The notes below the pieces were generated by a model. That model was not told the origin of the DNA and did no database searches. It worked only from the letters and a program-made list of their open reading frames with translations. A stretch of DNA of 64,000 nt, taken from positions 1,612,001 to 1,676,000 of the forward strand of contig NZ_CP035494.1 of assembly GCF_004135285.1 (NCBI RefSeq), written 5' to 3'. Source of the DNA: Microbacterium protaetiae (GTDB taxonomy: Bacteria; Actinomycetota; Actinomycetes; Actinomycetales; Microbacteriaceae). Below, piece by piece: positions 8,995 to 18,400 of this stretch; within the stretch, counting starts at the first letter, position 1; each line of letters opens with the position of its first letter. Both the position numbers and the translations under genes were made by a program.

Positions 8995-9540
8995 GGCGAG
9001 CAGCTCGAGGAACGCCTTCATCCAGGTGCCGTTGTCGGGCCATGCCCGCGCCGAGACGAGGTTGCCGTCGACGACCGCGCCGCCGTTCTCGAACACGCCG
9101 CCCGCCGTGGTGACGTCGATCGCCAGCTCGGGATATGCCGAGGTGGTGCGGCCCTTCAGAACTCCGGATGCCGCCAGCAGCAGCGGACCGTGGCACGTTG
9201 CCGCCACCGGGGCGTCGTTGTCGAAGAAGTTCCGCACGATGCGCTGGGCATCGGCGTTGTTGCGGATGTACTCGGGCGCCCGGCCACCGGGCACCACGAT
9301 GGCGACATAGTCGTCGGGGTTCACATCGGCGAAGGCGACGTCGGCATCCCAGGTGTGGCCGGGCTTCTCGGTGTACGTGTCGAAGCCGTCCACGAAATCG
9401 TGCACGACGAACTGCAGTTTGCGCTTCTCGGGGGCACCGATGTGCACCTCGTATCCGGCCTCTTGCAGGCGGTGATACGGATAGAACACCTCGAGGGTCT
9501 CGGCGGCGTCTCCGGTGAGAATGAGGATCTTGTCAGCCAT
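8980..9540 (-). CDS. DJ-1/PfpI family protein
   Basis: A 186-residue class I glutamine amidotransferase-like protein. The nucleophile elbow AATCHG places the reactive Cys at residue 116, and GGRAPEYIR (about 85-93) supplies the partner acidic residue. Relatives include bacterial protein deglycase or glyoxalase-like stress proteins and PfpI, so the exact reaction cannot be told from sequence. The start is ATG 9540 (MADKILILTG), with GAAAGGAG well placed upstream; an upstream in-frame ATG at 9594 lacks that support. It overlaps the convergent PGPGW gene by 15 nt. Confidence 0.85.
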   Translation of the reverse strand: MADKILILTGDAAETLEVFYPYHRLQEAGYEVHIGAPEKRKLQFVVHDFVDGFDTYTEKPGHTWDADVAFADVNPDDYVAIVVPGGRAPEYIRNNADAQRIVRNFFDNDAPVAATCHGPLLLAASGVLKGRTTSAYPELAIDVTTAGGVFENGGAVVDGNLVSARAWPDNGTWMKAFLELLASRGV

Positions 9541-9648
9541 GGCGGCTCCTTTCGACGACAGTGTCTGTCTCAAGGATGCGGCATCCCACGGCAACGCGCA
9601 CCGTGTCGGCTCACGAAAAGTCTTCAGCGGGATGCCGCGGAAGACGCG

Positions 9649-9861
9649 CTACGCCTGCTGACGCTCTTGGTACGAGCCCGCGCTTTCGTCGTCTTCGTCG
9701 TCGGCGTACTCGTCCGACCACTTGTCGACGTACTCTTCGCCGCCGTCGTCGCCGGGGTGTCCCAGCTCACGCTCGAGCGCGGTGAAGTTCACGTTATAGG
9801 TGTCGTACTTGAGTTCGCGGGCGATCTTTGTGTGCTTCGCCTTCTGACGGCCACGCCCCAT
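9649..9861 (-). CDS. DUF3073 family protein
   Basis: A 70-residue protein that starts MGRGRQKAKHTKIARELKY, the hallmark of the actinobacterial DUF3073 family. It is basic at the N-terminus and very acidic towards the C-terminus (DKWSDEYADDEDDES). There is no membrane segment. Function unknown. It stands alone between the DJ-1 gene and the divergent universal stress gene. Confidence 0.85.
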   Translation of the reverse strand: MGRGRQKAKHTKIARELKYDTYNVNFTALERELGHPGDDGGEEYVDKWSDEYADDEDDESAGSYQERQQA

Positions 9862-10024
9862 GCGAGACCCCCTTACGGTTCAAGTCGCGGGCAGTGCCGG
9901 CCCGACGTGTTCACGATGTCCGGCATCAACCGGCAAGAGTAGCATTCAGGATATCACGCGCGGTGCCGGACGGCCTGAATTCCGGCCCCGCGCGGCCGGT
10001 TGCGAACGAGAGGCAGCGAGATAT

Positions 10025-10561
10025 ATGTCCGACGAGGCATCCGCCACCCCATCCCCGTCCGAGACCGGTGCGCAGCCGACGGGCGCGGTGCTCGTGGGAG
10101 TCGTGGCGGGACAGTCGCCGCGCGTCGTCAAAGAGGCTGCGCGGTATGCGAAGGCGTTCGGCGTTCCTCTCCTGGTCGTCAACGTCGACGTGACCCGATT
10201 CGTGGCGTACGAAGACCCCGACGGCTCGGTGCAGACGGCCGCCATCGACCTGGCGGCGGTCGGGCGCGAGAGCGAGGTGAAGCAGGTGACCGACGAGACC
10301 TCGGCGGCCCTTGAGGGGTGCGATGTCGAGTGGTCGCTGCGCTGGCTCGTAGGCGACCCTGCACTGGCGATGAAGAAGCTCGCCGACGAGGTGCGCGCGC
10401 GGCTGATCGTGGTGGGCACGCGCAAGCAGGGGCTCGGTGAGTCGATCCGCGAGTTCTTCACCGGCTCGGTCGCGGTGCGATTGGCGCACCGGCAGACGCG
10501 CCCGGTCCTGGTCGTCCCGACCGGACAGCTTCTCGACGACGACCAGGACTTCGAAGGCTGA
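10025..10561 (+). CDS. Universal stress protein (UspA family)
   Basis: A 178-residue single-domain UspA protein with an N-terminal extension of about 20 residues (MSDEASATPSPSET). The ATP-binding signature G-x2-G-x9-G(S/T) is visible at GTRKQGLGESIREFFTGS (about residues 132-149). Such proteins bind ATP and help cells survive starvation or redox stress. The start is ATG 10025 with GAGAGGCAGCG upstream. It converges on the padR gene, with one base between the two ends. Confidence 0.85.
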   Translation: MSDEASATPSPSETGAQPTGAVLVGVVAGQSPRVVKEAARYAKAFGVPLLVVNVDVTRFVAYEDPDGSVQTAAIDLAAVGRESEVKQVTDETSAALEGCDVEWSLRWLVGDPALAMKKLADEVRARLIVVGTRKQGLGESIREFFTGSVAVRLAHRQTRPVLVVPTGQLLDDDQDFEG

Positions 10562-10562
10562 C

Positions 10563-11174
10563 TCACCCGCGCAGCGCCCGGGTGACCGCACGCGCGGCCT
10601 CGTCGAGGGCGCGGCTGAGTTCGTCGACGAGGGATGCCTCGAGCCGGCCGCCGCGCGCGACATGCGAGCGCAGATCTGTGCGCACCTGCGCGCGGAAAGC
10701 ACCTATCGCGGCATCGGCGCGCTGCAACTGCTCGCGCGCGCGCACTCGCGGGTCGTCGGCCCGCGAGGTGTCGGCCGGCGCTGCGCGCCGCTCGTCATGT
10801 GCGGCAGCGGCCAGGTCGGCGCGCAGGCTCTTCATCGCCTCGCGCACGCTGCCGCGCACCTCGTCGGCGATCAGGCGTACCGAGTCGGCGAGGCCGGCCT
10901 CGATCCCGTCGAACTCGTCGGCTCGGCCGGCGACCTCGGCTCGGCCGGCGTCGGTGATGGCGTAGATCGTCTTGCGCCCGTCCACGCTCTTGGTGACCAG
11001 GCCCTCTTCTTCAAGCTTGGCCAGCCGGGGGTAGATAGTGCCGGCGCTGGGCGTATAGGTGCCGCCCGTGCGGTCGGTCAGGGCGTGGATCAGGTCGTAT
11101 CCGTGCCGTGGCTGCTCATCGAGCAGCTTCAGCAGATACAGGCGCAGGTCGCCGTGTGAGAAGACCGGGGTCAT
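10563..11174 (-). CDS. PadR family transcriptional regulator
   Basis: A 203-residue repressor. The N-terminal winged helix (MTPVFSHGDLRLYLLKLLDE, then HGYDLIHALTD, GTIYPRLAKLEEEGLV) is typical PadR; the C-terminal half is helical and charged and should mediate dimerisation. The start at 11174 is chosen because AGGAGG lies 7 nt upstream; an ATG at 11180 would leave only one base. Start and upstream stop overlap as TGATG, so padR is translationally coupled to the DUF4097 gene. It probably represses its own operon at the CGCGATATATCGCG sites at 12064-12105. Confidence 0.85.
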   Translation of the reverse strand: MTPVFSHGDLRLYLLKLLDEQPRHGYDLIHALTDRTGGTYTPSAGTIYPRLAKLEEEGLVTKSVDGRKTIYAITDAGRAEVAGRADEFDGIEAGLADSVRLIADEVRGSVREAMKSLRADLAAAAHDERRAAPADTSRADDPRVRAREQLQRADAAIGAFRAQVRTDLRSHVARGGRLEASLVDELSRALDEAARAVTRALRG

Positions 11175-12040
11175 CACCATTCCTCCTCATCGGGGTCGGC
11201 TGCGGCATCCGTCGTCGTGTCGGCAACCGTGCGGCGCAGCACCGAGAGGTTGCCCGACACCGAGTTCGTGCGAATGTCGGCGAAGCTGCCCGACAGGTCG
11301 CCGGTCGTGCCCGTGTAGTTGGTGACCGGACCGTTGCCCTGGCCCGAGCGCACGACGCCATCGATGAGCACCTGCCCGCTGACGCTGCGCACCACATAAT
11401 TCGCTGACAGCTGGTCGTCGAGCCGAATGGTGGCATCGCCGCTGACAGTGTTCAGCGAGATGCGGTTGACCGGTCCGGTGCTGTCGATGAGCACCGGACC
11501 CGACACGGTGTCGACGACAGTTCTGCTGAGCGCGCCGGTGGCGGCGATGTCGCCCGACACGCTGTTGGCGGTCAAGGCACCGGTGAGCCCTCGAATCTGC
11601 ACATCGCCCGAGACGGCGTTGACGGTCAGGTCGCCGGTGAGCCCATCGACAAGAAGGTCGCCCGAGACGGTGTTCAGTCGGGCAGCGGTGCGCAGGCCGC
11701 TGATCAGTGCGCTGGCACTGACGACGCCGAGCGTGAGGGCGACCTCGCGAGGGACGGCGACGCTGATCTCGGCCTTCGGTCCGTTCGATCCGAAATTGCG
11801 GAACACATCGAGGAAGTTGTCCCAGCCGAGCTGGGGGTGGTCGATCTCGACGCTGCCGTCGACCGACTCGATGCGCAGGTCTTTGCCAGAGACCGCGTGC
11901 ACCTCGATGCGCAGGCTGGGTTCGTCATGTGCGACGACGTCGATCTGGCCGCCGATGAGTCCGATCTTGAGCTTGCGGACGTCTTCGATGTCGATGATGC
12001 GTGTCTGGCCCGGTTGGATGAGCCACTTCTCCAGGGTCAT
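11174..12040 (-). CDS. DUF4097 family beta-helix protein
   Basis: A 288-residue protein with repeated short strands of the type VSGDLLVDGLTGDL, NAVSGDVQIRGL, NSVSGDIAATG (about residues 120-260), which predict a right-handed beta-helix (DUF4097). There is no signal peptide or membrane helix. The start is ATG 12040 (MTLEKWLIQPGQ) with GGAGCAAC upstream. It is first in an operon with padR, a frequent pairing; the pair is thought to answer envelope stress in some bacteria, but the role here is unknown. Confidence 0.8.
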   Translation of the reverse strand: MTLEKWLIQPGQTRIIDIEDVRKLKIGLIGGQIDVVAHDEPSLRIEVHAVSGKDLRIESVDGSVEIDHPQLGWDNFLDVFRNFGSNGPKAEISVAVPREVALTLGVVSASALISGLRTAARLNTVSGDLLVDGLTGDLTVNAVSGDVQIRGLTGALTANSVSGDIAATGALSRTVVDTVSGPVLIDSTGPVNRISLNTVSGDATIRLDDQLSANYVVRSVSGQVLIDGVVRSGQGNGPVTNYTGTTGDLSGSFADIRTNSVSGNLSVLRRTVADTTTDAAADPDEEEW

Positions 12041-12063
12041 GTGTTGCTCCAATGTGAGTGGTT

Positions 12064-12105
12064 CGCGATATATCGCGTCTACCAAGAGTAACACGATATA
12101 TCGCG
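12064..12105 (-). promoter_or_regulatory. Twin palindromic operator of the DUF4097-padR operon
   Basis: CGCGATATATCGCG (12064-12077) is a perfect 14-bp palindrome; CACGATATATCGCG (12092-12105) repeats it with one change. The sites are 28 bp apart, so both lie on nearly the same face of the helix. They sit 24 bp upstream of the DUF4097 start, the expected place for PadR self-repression. Confidence 0.65.
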
Positions 12106-12145
12106 ATGGCAACTCTTTTTGGAGCGGGGGTGAGGATGCCGGTAG

Positions 12146-12176
12146 TTGACATTGACGCAGCGTCAACCTTTAGCGT
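12146..12176 (+). promoter_or_regulatory. MerR-type promoter with 19-bp spacer and dyad
   Basis: A -35 TTGACA (12146-12151) and a -10 TAGCGT (12171-12176) are 19 bp apart, the long spacer that MerR proteins untwist to activate transcription. The spacer holds the perfect dyad TTGACG-CAG-CGTCAA (12152-12166). It lies directly ahead of the merR-like gene, so autoactivation on ligand binding is likely. Confidence 0.7.
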
Positions 12177-12197
12177 GGAGAACGGAAGGAGGACGAG

Positions 12198-12956
12198 ATG
12201 GACTGGTCGATCCACGAAGTGGCCACGTTCACCGGAACGACGAGCAGAACCCTGCGTCACTACGACGCGATCGGGCTGCTGCCGCCGACCCGCGTGGGCG
12301 GCAACGGATACCGGCGGTACGACGAGAGCGCGCTCGTGCGGCTGCAGCGCATTCTGCTGCTGCGCGAACTCGGGCTCGCGCTGCCGCAGATCGCCGAGGT
12401 CCTGGACCGTGAGACGTCGGAACTGCGCGCACTGAGCGCGCATCTCGACCTGCTGCGGCAGGAGAAGTCGCGTCTGGACCGGCAGATCGCCGCCGTCTCG
12501 TCGACGATCGATGCTCTGAAAGGAGGGGAGAAACCCATGGCAGAGAAGATGTTCGACGGATTCGACCACACGCAACACCGTGACGAGGTCACCGAGCGCT
12601 GGGGCGCCGACGCGTATGCGCGTGGCGACAGCTGGTGGCGCGGAATGACCGACTCGGAACGGGCCGCATGGCAGCAGCAGGTCGCCGACCTGAACGCCGG
12701 GTGGCGGGATGCCGCATCCCGCGGCATCGCGACCGACTCGGCCGAGGCCCAAGCACTGGCAGAGCGCCACGTGCAGTGGCTGCGCGGCATTCCGAGCACG
12801 CCGGCAGCGGCATCCGGTGGTGACGTGAAGGCATACGTGCTCGGTCTGGGCGACATGTACGTCGCCGACCCGCGGTTCGCCGCCAACTACGGCGGGGCCG
12901 ATGGCGCGACGTTCGTGCGCGACGCGCTCGGCGTCTATGCACAGGCGCGGCTCTAG
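12198..12956 (+). CDS. TipA-like MerR regulator with TipAS drug-binding domain
   Basis: A 252-residue activator. Residues 1-70 form a MerR winged helix (SIHEVATFTGTTSRTLRHYD), a coiled coil follows (about 75-110), and from about 114 the TipAS domain (FDGFDHTQHRDEVTERWG) should bind hydrophobic ligands; thiopeptides are the known ligands of streptomycete TipA. A second start, ATG 12537 in frame, is preceded by AAAGGAGGGG (12519-12528), so a stand-alone TipAS of 139 residues is probably also made, as in Streptomyces. The promoter upstream has the MerR 19-bp spacer. Confidence 0.88.
   Translation: MDWSIHEVATFTGTTSRTLRHYDAIGLLPPTRVGGNGYRRYDESALVRLQRILLLRELGLALPQIAEVLDRETSELRALSAHLDLLRQEKSRLDRQIAAVSSTIDALKGGEKPMAEKMFDGFDHTQHRDEVTERWGADAYARGDSWWRGMTDSERAAWQQQVADLNAGWRDAASRGIATDSAEAQALAERHVQWLRGIPSTPAAASGGDVKAYVLGLGDMYVADPRFAANYGGADGATFVRDALGVYAQARL
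12519..12539 (+). promoter_or_regulatory. Internal ribosome site and start for TipAS
   Basis: AAAGGAGGGG ends 8 nt before an in-frame ATG (12537-12539) inside the merR-like gene. It is the strongest Shine-Dalgarno in the gene and falls exactly at the linker between the DNA-binding and ligand-binding halves. Confidence 0.65.
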
Positions 12957-13000
12957 CTACTTCGGGTCGGGTGCACACGACCCGAAGCTAGGCTGGCGGC

Positions 13001-13222
13001 ATGCCCGATCCCGTCGCGTTCCTGCGCTCGTGCGCCCTGGGCACGCGGGTGACGGTGCGTCGACGGGTCGATGACGGATGGACCGACGCGCTCGGCTATC
13101 TGCGTGAGCTCACGCCCGAGGCGTGTGTCGTCGAGACGCGTCGCGGCATGGTCACGGTGCCCCTGGAAGCGGTGACCCACGCGATCCGCGTGCCCGAACC
13201 GCCCCCGCGCCGCGCACGCTGA
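13001..13222 (+). CDS. Small SH3-like protein, unknown function
   Basis: A 73-residue protein that starts MPDPVAFLRSCALG. The pattern GTRVTVRRRVDDGWTDALGYL ending in VTVPLEAVTHAIRVPEP resembles the small SH3-like module found at the N-terminus of Rv0428c-type acetyltransferases, but no acetyltransferase follows. Function unknown. It stands between the tipA-like gene and the convergent exporter gene. Confidence 0.65.
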   Translation: MPDPVAFLRSCALGTRVTVRRRVDDGWTDALGYLRELTPEACVVETRRGMVTVPLEAVTHAIRVPEPPPRRAR

Positions 13223-13250
13223 GTCGTGCATCGCGGCCGGGTGGAGTGCC

Positions 13251-14498
13251 TCAGCGGCGAGCGGACGCGCGCTCGCCGACGAACCGCGCGCGGCCCGCGA
13301 AGATGCCGGTGATGAAGATGCCGACGCTCACGATCAGCAGAGCGATCAGCGGCCACTCCCACGAGCCGGTCGCATCGTGCAGCGCCCCCACGAGGATGGG
13401 GCCGAATGCCGCGATGAGATAGCCGACCGATTGCCCCATGCCCGACAGCGCGGCGGCCTGGTGGTGGTTGCGCGTGCGCAGGCCGAACAGCGAGAGGGCG
13501 ACGGTGATCGACGCCCCGCCGGCGGCCCCGAGGAAGATCACCCAGACGACCCCCAGCGCGGGCAGCAGCAACTGCCCGCCGACGCCGACGAACACGAGAA
13601 GGGCTGCGACCGCGGCCAGACCGCTCTGGGCGCGAAGCCGGTGCAGCAGTGCGGCGGCCGTGAGGCTGCCGACGATGCCGAAGCCCTGGAAGATGAACTG
13701 GTGCCAGCCGGCGCCGGTGATGGACAGTCCCCCCTCGTGTTCGACGGTGGGCCACCAGGTGACGGCGGTGTAGTAGATCGTCGACTGCAGGCCGAGGTAG
13801 AGAGTGACCATCCACGCGAGCGGCGAGCGCCACATCGCCCCGACGTGGACGGGGTCGGCCGGGGCATCCGTGCTGTCGACGGCAGCGGCATCCGCCCTCT
13901 TCGATGAATGGTGTGCGCGCAGCTGCGGCAGGAACACCGCGAACCCGATGAGAGCAAGGGCCGCCCAAATTCCCAGCGACAGGCGCCACCCTGCACCGGT
14001 CATGCCCGCGATCGGCACCGACAGGCCTGCGGCCAGGGCCGCTACTCCGCTCTGCAGGGCGGAGTAGAACCCGGTCATCTGCCCGACCCGGTCGGGATAC
14101 TCGCGCTTGATGAGGGCGGGCAAAAGCACGTTGATCATGGCTATCGCCGCGCCCAGGATCGCCGTGCCCACCCAGATGGCGCCGGGCAGCGGCACCGAAC
14201 GCAGCACGATCGCAGCGGCGAGCACGAGCAGCGAGCCGCCGAGGGCCGGCTCCAGACCCACGCGGCGGGCGATGCCGGGAGCGATCGGGGAGATGACGGC
14301 GAATCCGATGACGGGAAGGGCGACAAGGAAGGATGCCGCGGTGCCGCCGATCTGAAGATCGGAGCGGATCTCGCCCAGCACGGGGCCGACCGAAGTGATG
14401 CCGGCGCGCAGATTCGCTGCCAGTAGCAGGACGCCGGCCAGGACCAGTCCGGCTCGGAGCGCGCGCTCGCGGGGGACCGGTGGCGGCGCAGAAGACAT
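13251..14498 (-). CDS. MFS transporter, CynX/NimT type
   Basis: A 415-residue protein with about twelve membrane helices of the major facilitator superfamily. The N-terminus LAANLRAGITSVGPVLGEI and the loop PALIKREYPDRVGQMTGFYS match the CynX/NimT group (cyanate or 2-nitroimidazole transporters). A soluble loop rich in D and A (about 203-217) separates the two six-helix halves. The substrate cannot be predicted. The start is ATG 14498; the gene upstream on the same strand ends 125 nt away with a hairpin between. Confidence 0.82.
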   Translation of the reverse strand: MSSAPPPVPRERALRAGLVLAGVLLLAANLRAGITSVGPVLGEIRSDLQIGGTAASFLVALPVIGFAVISPIAPGIARRVGLEPALGGSLLVLAAAIVLRSVPLPGAIWVGTAILGAAIAMINVLLPALIKREYPDRVGQMTGFYSALQSGVAALAAGLSVPIAGMTGAGWRLSLGIWAALALIGFAVFLPQLRAHHSSKRADAAAVDSTDAPADPVHVGAMWRSPLAWMVTLYLGLQSTIYYTAVTWWPTVEHEGGLSITGAGWHQFIFQGFGIVGSLTAAALLHRLRAQSGLAAVAALLVFVGVGGQLLLPALGVVWVIFLGAAGGASITVALSLFGLRTRNHHQAAALSGMGQSVGYLIAAFGPILVGALHDATGSWEWPLIALLIVSVGIFITGIFAGRARFVGERASARR

Positions 14499-14560
14499 GG
14501 ATTCAGGCTATGCCCGGGCTGTGCAGGCAGGCGAATCGATACGACGGCAGTCGGCACAGC

Positions 14561-14583
14561 CCGGCGCACGCACCGTGCGCCGG
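14561..14583 (-). terminator. Hairpin after the 54-residue membrane peptide gene
   Basis: CCGGCGCACG-CAC-CGTGCGCCGG is a perfect 10-bp stem with a 3-nt loop, 40 nt past the stop of the minus-strand gene that ends at 14624. No T-run follows, which is common for actinobacterial terminators. Confidence 0.6.
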
Positions 14584-14623
14584 CCCCGACGGGACCGGCG
14601 CACGTGCCTGGGGCTCAGACGGA

Positions 14624-14788
14624 TCAGGTGCGGTTGCGCCCGCTGATGACCCGGAAGAGGAACGCGATCAGTGCGATGACGGCGACGACCACGGCCACCC
14701 ACAGCAACCAGTGCAGCGCGGCGTTGAGCCCGCTGAAGATCGCGACGATGATGGCGATGATGAGGATGATGATCAAGCCGATGTTCAT
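14624..14788 (-). CDS. Small two-helix membrane protein
   Basis: A 54-residue protein that is almost entirely hydrophobic: MNIGLIIILIIAIIVAIFSG, then a short polar NAALHW turn and a second helix, ending SGRNRT. GGAGG lies 8 nt before ATG 14788, which supports real translation. It has the look of small actinobacterial stress-induced membrane peptides, but I recognise no characterised family. Confidence 0.7.
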   Translation of the reverse strand: MNIGLIIILIIAIIVAIFSGLNAALHWLLWVAVVVAVIALIAFLFRVISGRNRT

Positions 14789-15017
14789 CCGAGTGCCTCC
14801 TTGTTCGGCGGCGCCGCAACCGGCACCGGGCGATGTTGTGCCACTGTGCACCACTGCGGGCGCCCAGGGCTACCCGCTTGACGCGCATTCCCGGCGATGG
14901 TATGCCGGGCCGGCCGCGTCAGTCCGGCCTCCGGGTGAGCATGGATGCTCCGGCTCGTCAACCCCTCGACCCCTCCTTGCGCTGCGGGTTACCGTGACCG
15001 AAACAGAAGGAGACATC

Positions 15018-15287
15018 ATGCCCAGAGGACGTGCCTCGAACAGCCTGAAGAATCCCGACATGTATGACGAACTGCGCAAGGACGGCGCCTCGCAAGAGAA
15101 GGCGGCCCGCATCTCGAATGCTGCCGCGAAGGAGGGCAAGAAGAGCGTCGGACGCCGGGGCGGTGAGGCGAAAGATTATGAAGACCGCACTGTCGGCGAG
15201 TTGAAGGACCGCGCGAAAGAACTCGGCCTGCACGGCTATTCCGACAAGCGCAAGTCTGAGCTCATCGACATGCTGCGCAACCACTGA
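15018..15287 (+). CDS. Small basic protein with Rho-N/SAP-like C-terminus
   Basis: An 89-residue basic protein. The N-terminal half is MPRGRASNSLKNPDMYDEL, then KDGASQEKAARISNAAAKEG; the C-terminal half DRTVGELKDRAKELGLHGYS followed by KRKSELIDMLRNH is a Rho_N/SAP-type helix-extended-helix that often touches nucleic acid. Homologues are labelled DUF7218 or Rho termination factor-like. GAAGGAG precedes ATG 15018. A nucleic-acid-binding role is an inference. Confidence 0.8.
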   Translation: MPRGRASNSLKNPDMYDELRKDGASQEKAARISNAAAKEGKKSVGRRGGEAKDYEDRTVGELKDRAKELGLHGYSDKRKSELIDMLRNH

Positions 15288-15445
15288 CGAGAATGCCGCG
15301 CCCGAAGCGGGTGCTCGGCGGATCGCGCGAGGCGGCTGGGCTGCGCCGGCCGGTGCGATCTCGGGACCTGCACAGCGGCCCGTGAAATACTGTGCGCCGT
15401 ACGGCCTCGCGCGGCCGTGTTCCACCTCATGCTCGAAGGGCACCC

Positions 15446-18400
15446 GTGTCGAAGCTTGCCGTCCTCAGCCTGCGCAATCGCGCTTTGATCGCGCTGATCA
15501 CGATCATCGCCGCCGTCTTCGGATCGATAGCTCTGGTCAATCTCAAACAAGAGCTGATCCCCTCCATCGAGTTCCCGCAGCTGATCGTCGTCTCGACGTA
15601 TTCGGGGGCCTCGCCCGAGGTCGTCTCCAACGACGTGTCCGACCCCATTGAGCAGGCCATCCAGGGCGTTCCCGGGCTTGAAGAGACCAGCGCGACAAGC
15701 ACGACGAACTCGTCGATCGTGCAGGCGCAGTTCACGTACGGCACGAACCTCGCCACGGCCGAGCAGAAGATCAGCCTCGCGATCAACCGCATCAAGACCA
15801 CCCTGCCCGACGGCGTCGATCCGAACGTGATCTCGGCCTCGATCGACGACTTCCCCGTGATCCAGCTGGCGGTGACCGGCTATGACGACGAGCAGACCGT
15901 GCAGTCACGGCTGCAGAACACTGTTGTGCCCGACCTTGAAGACATCGACGGGGTCAACGCCGCGCAGATCGTGGGCGGACGCGGTCAGCGGGTGACGATC
16001 ACACCCGATACCGACAAGCTCGCCAAGGCCGGCTTCACCACCCAGGCGATCAGTGACGCGCTGAAGCAGAACGGCCTGCTCTTTCCCGGTGGCGACATCA
16101 CCGAGGGTGATCAGACCCTCACCGTGCAGACCGGCTCGAAGCTCGACTCGGTCGACCAGATAGAGAAGCTGCCCCTGGTGCCCGGCTCGGCTGCCCAGCT
16201 CGCTGCCGGGGCGACCACGATCGCCGATGTCGCCGACGTGGCGTTGGAACGCGACCCGGTGACCACCATCTCGCGCGTGGACGGCAAAGACGCCCTGACT
16301 CTGGCGATCACGAAGCTGCCGTCGGCGAACACCGTCGATGTCTCCACAGCCGTGCGCGATGCCCTGCCCGAACTGCAGAAGCAGCTCGACGGCGCGCAGT
16401 TCACCGTCGTGTTCGATCAGGCGCCCTACATTCAGCAGTCGATCGACTCGCTCGCACAAGAGGGTCTGCTCGGCCTGCTGTTCGCGGTGATCATCATCCT
16501 GATCTTCCTGCTGTCAGTGCGCTCCACCCTCGTCACGGCGATCTCTATCCCGACGAGTGTGCTGATCACGTTCATCGGCATTCAGGCGTTCGGCTATTCG
16601 CTGAACATCCTCACCCTGGGCGCCCTGACGATAGCCATCGGGCGGGTGGTCGACGACTCGATCGTGGTGATCGAGAACATCAAACGACATTACGTCGACG
16701 GGGCCGACAAGCTGCAGGCCATCACCCGCGCCGTGCGTGAGGTGGCGACGGCCGTGTCGGCATCGACGCTGACCACTGTCGCGGTCTTCCTGCCGATAGC
16801 GTTCGTCGGCGACATGACCGGCGAGTTGTTCCGGCCGTTCGCCCTCACCGTGACCATCGCCATGGTCGCCTCGCTGGTGGTGGCACTGACGATAGTGCCC
16901 GTGCTGGCGTACTGGTTCCTCAAGCCGGGCAAGCAGCTGCTCGACGCTGACGGAAACGCGGTCGATCCCGAGGCGCCCGAGGCCCCGCCCTCGCGGTTGC
17001 AGAGGGGCTATCTGCCGATTCTGCGGTGGACCCTGAAGCATTCGGGCGTCACCGTGCTGATAGCGCTGCTGGTGCTGGGCGGCACCATCGCGTTGGCGCC
17101 CTTGATGAAGACGAACTTCCTCGGCGACTCGGGGCAGAACACGTTCACGATGACGCAGGACCTCGGGCCGGCGGCATCCCTGAACACCGAGAACGCCGCG
17201 GCGAAGAAGGTCGAAGCAGCGATCAAGGATGTCGCCGGCATCGACACCGTGCAGACCTCGATCGGTTCGAGCGGCTCGGCGCTGCGCGATGCTTTCGCCG
17301 GCGGCGGCAGCGGCGTGACCTACTCGATCACCACCGACACCGACGCCGATCAGGAGCAGGTGCGCGCCGACGTCGAAGACGCCGTCGCGGGGCTGAAGGA
17401 TGTCGGAACCGTCACGATCTCGGCGGCACAGGGCGGTTTCGGCTCGAGTGACGTCGAGATCGATGTGACCGCGCCCGACGGCAAGACGCTGCAGACAGCG
17501 ACCGACGCCGTCGTCGATGCGGTGCAGGGCAAGGACGGCATCGGCCAGGTCACGACGAACCTCTCGGCCTCGCTGCCGTACATCTCGGTGTCGGTGGATC
17601 GCGACAAGGCCGCCGAGCTCGGTCTGAGTGAGGTGGCGGTGGGCAGCCTCGTCTCGAACACCATGCGTCCGCAGCAGCTCGGCGCGATCGAGATCGATGA
17701 GCGAAGCGTCACGGTGTATCTCGCGGCCGCCGACGAGCCCGACTCGATCGCCGCCCTCAAGAAGATGCAGGTCGCCTCGGCGACCGGTCCGGTGCGACTC
17801 GACAAGGTCGCCACGATCGAGAAGGCCAACGGGCCGACGTCGATCTCGTCGCAGCGCGGCGTGCGCACCGCCACGGTGACGGTCACCCCCGCGACCGATG
17901 ACTTGACCGCGGCATCCGCCACCATCGACGAGGCGCTGAAGACGGCAGACCTGCCCACGGCGGCTGACGCGTCGATCGGTGGCGTGCTCTCGCAGCAGAC
18001 CACTGCGTTCTCGCAGCTGGGCCTGGCGATGCTCGCGGCGATCCTGATCGTCTACGTCGTGATGGTGGCGACCTTCAAGTCGCTGCGCCAGCCCCTGCTG
18101 CTGCTGGTGTCGGTGCCGTTCGCGGCGACCGGCGCGATTCTGCTGCAGCTGATCACCGGCGTGCCGCTGGGCGTGGCATCCCTCATCGGCGTGCTGATGC
18201 TGATCGGCATCGTGGTCACGAACGCGATCGTGCTCGTCGACCTCGTCAACCAGTACCGCACGAAGGGGTTGTCGGCCCATGACGCGGTCATGGCCGGCGG
18301 TTCCCGGCGACTCCGGCCGATTCTCATGACGGCGCTGGCGACGATCTTCGCGCTCACACCCATGGCGCTGGGCATCACCGGCCACGGCGGATTCATCTCG

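Noticed and set aside
9860..10024. N-terminal extension of the universal stress protein from an upstream start
   Set aside because: The extra sequence is low in coding character and a good ribosome site lies before ATG 10025.
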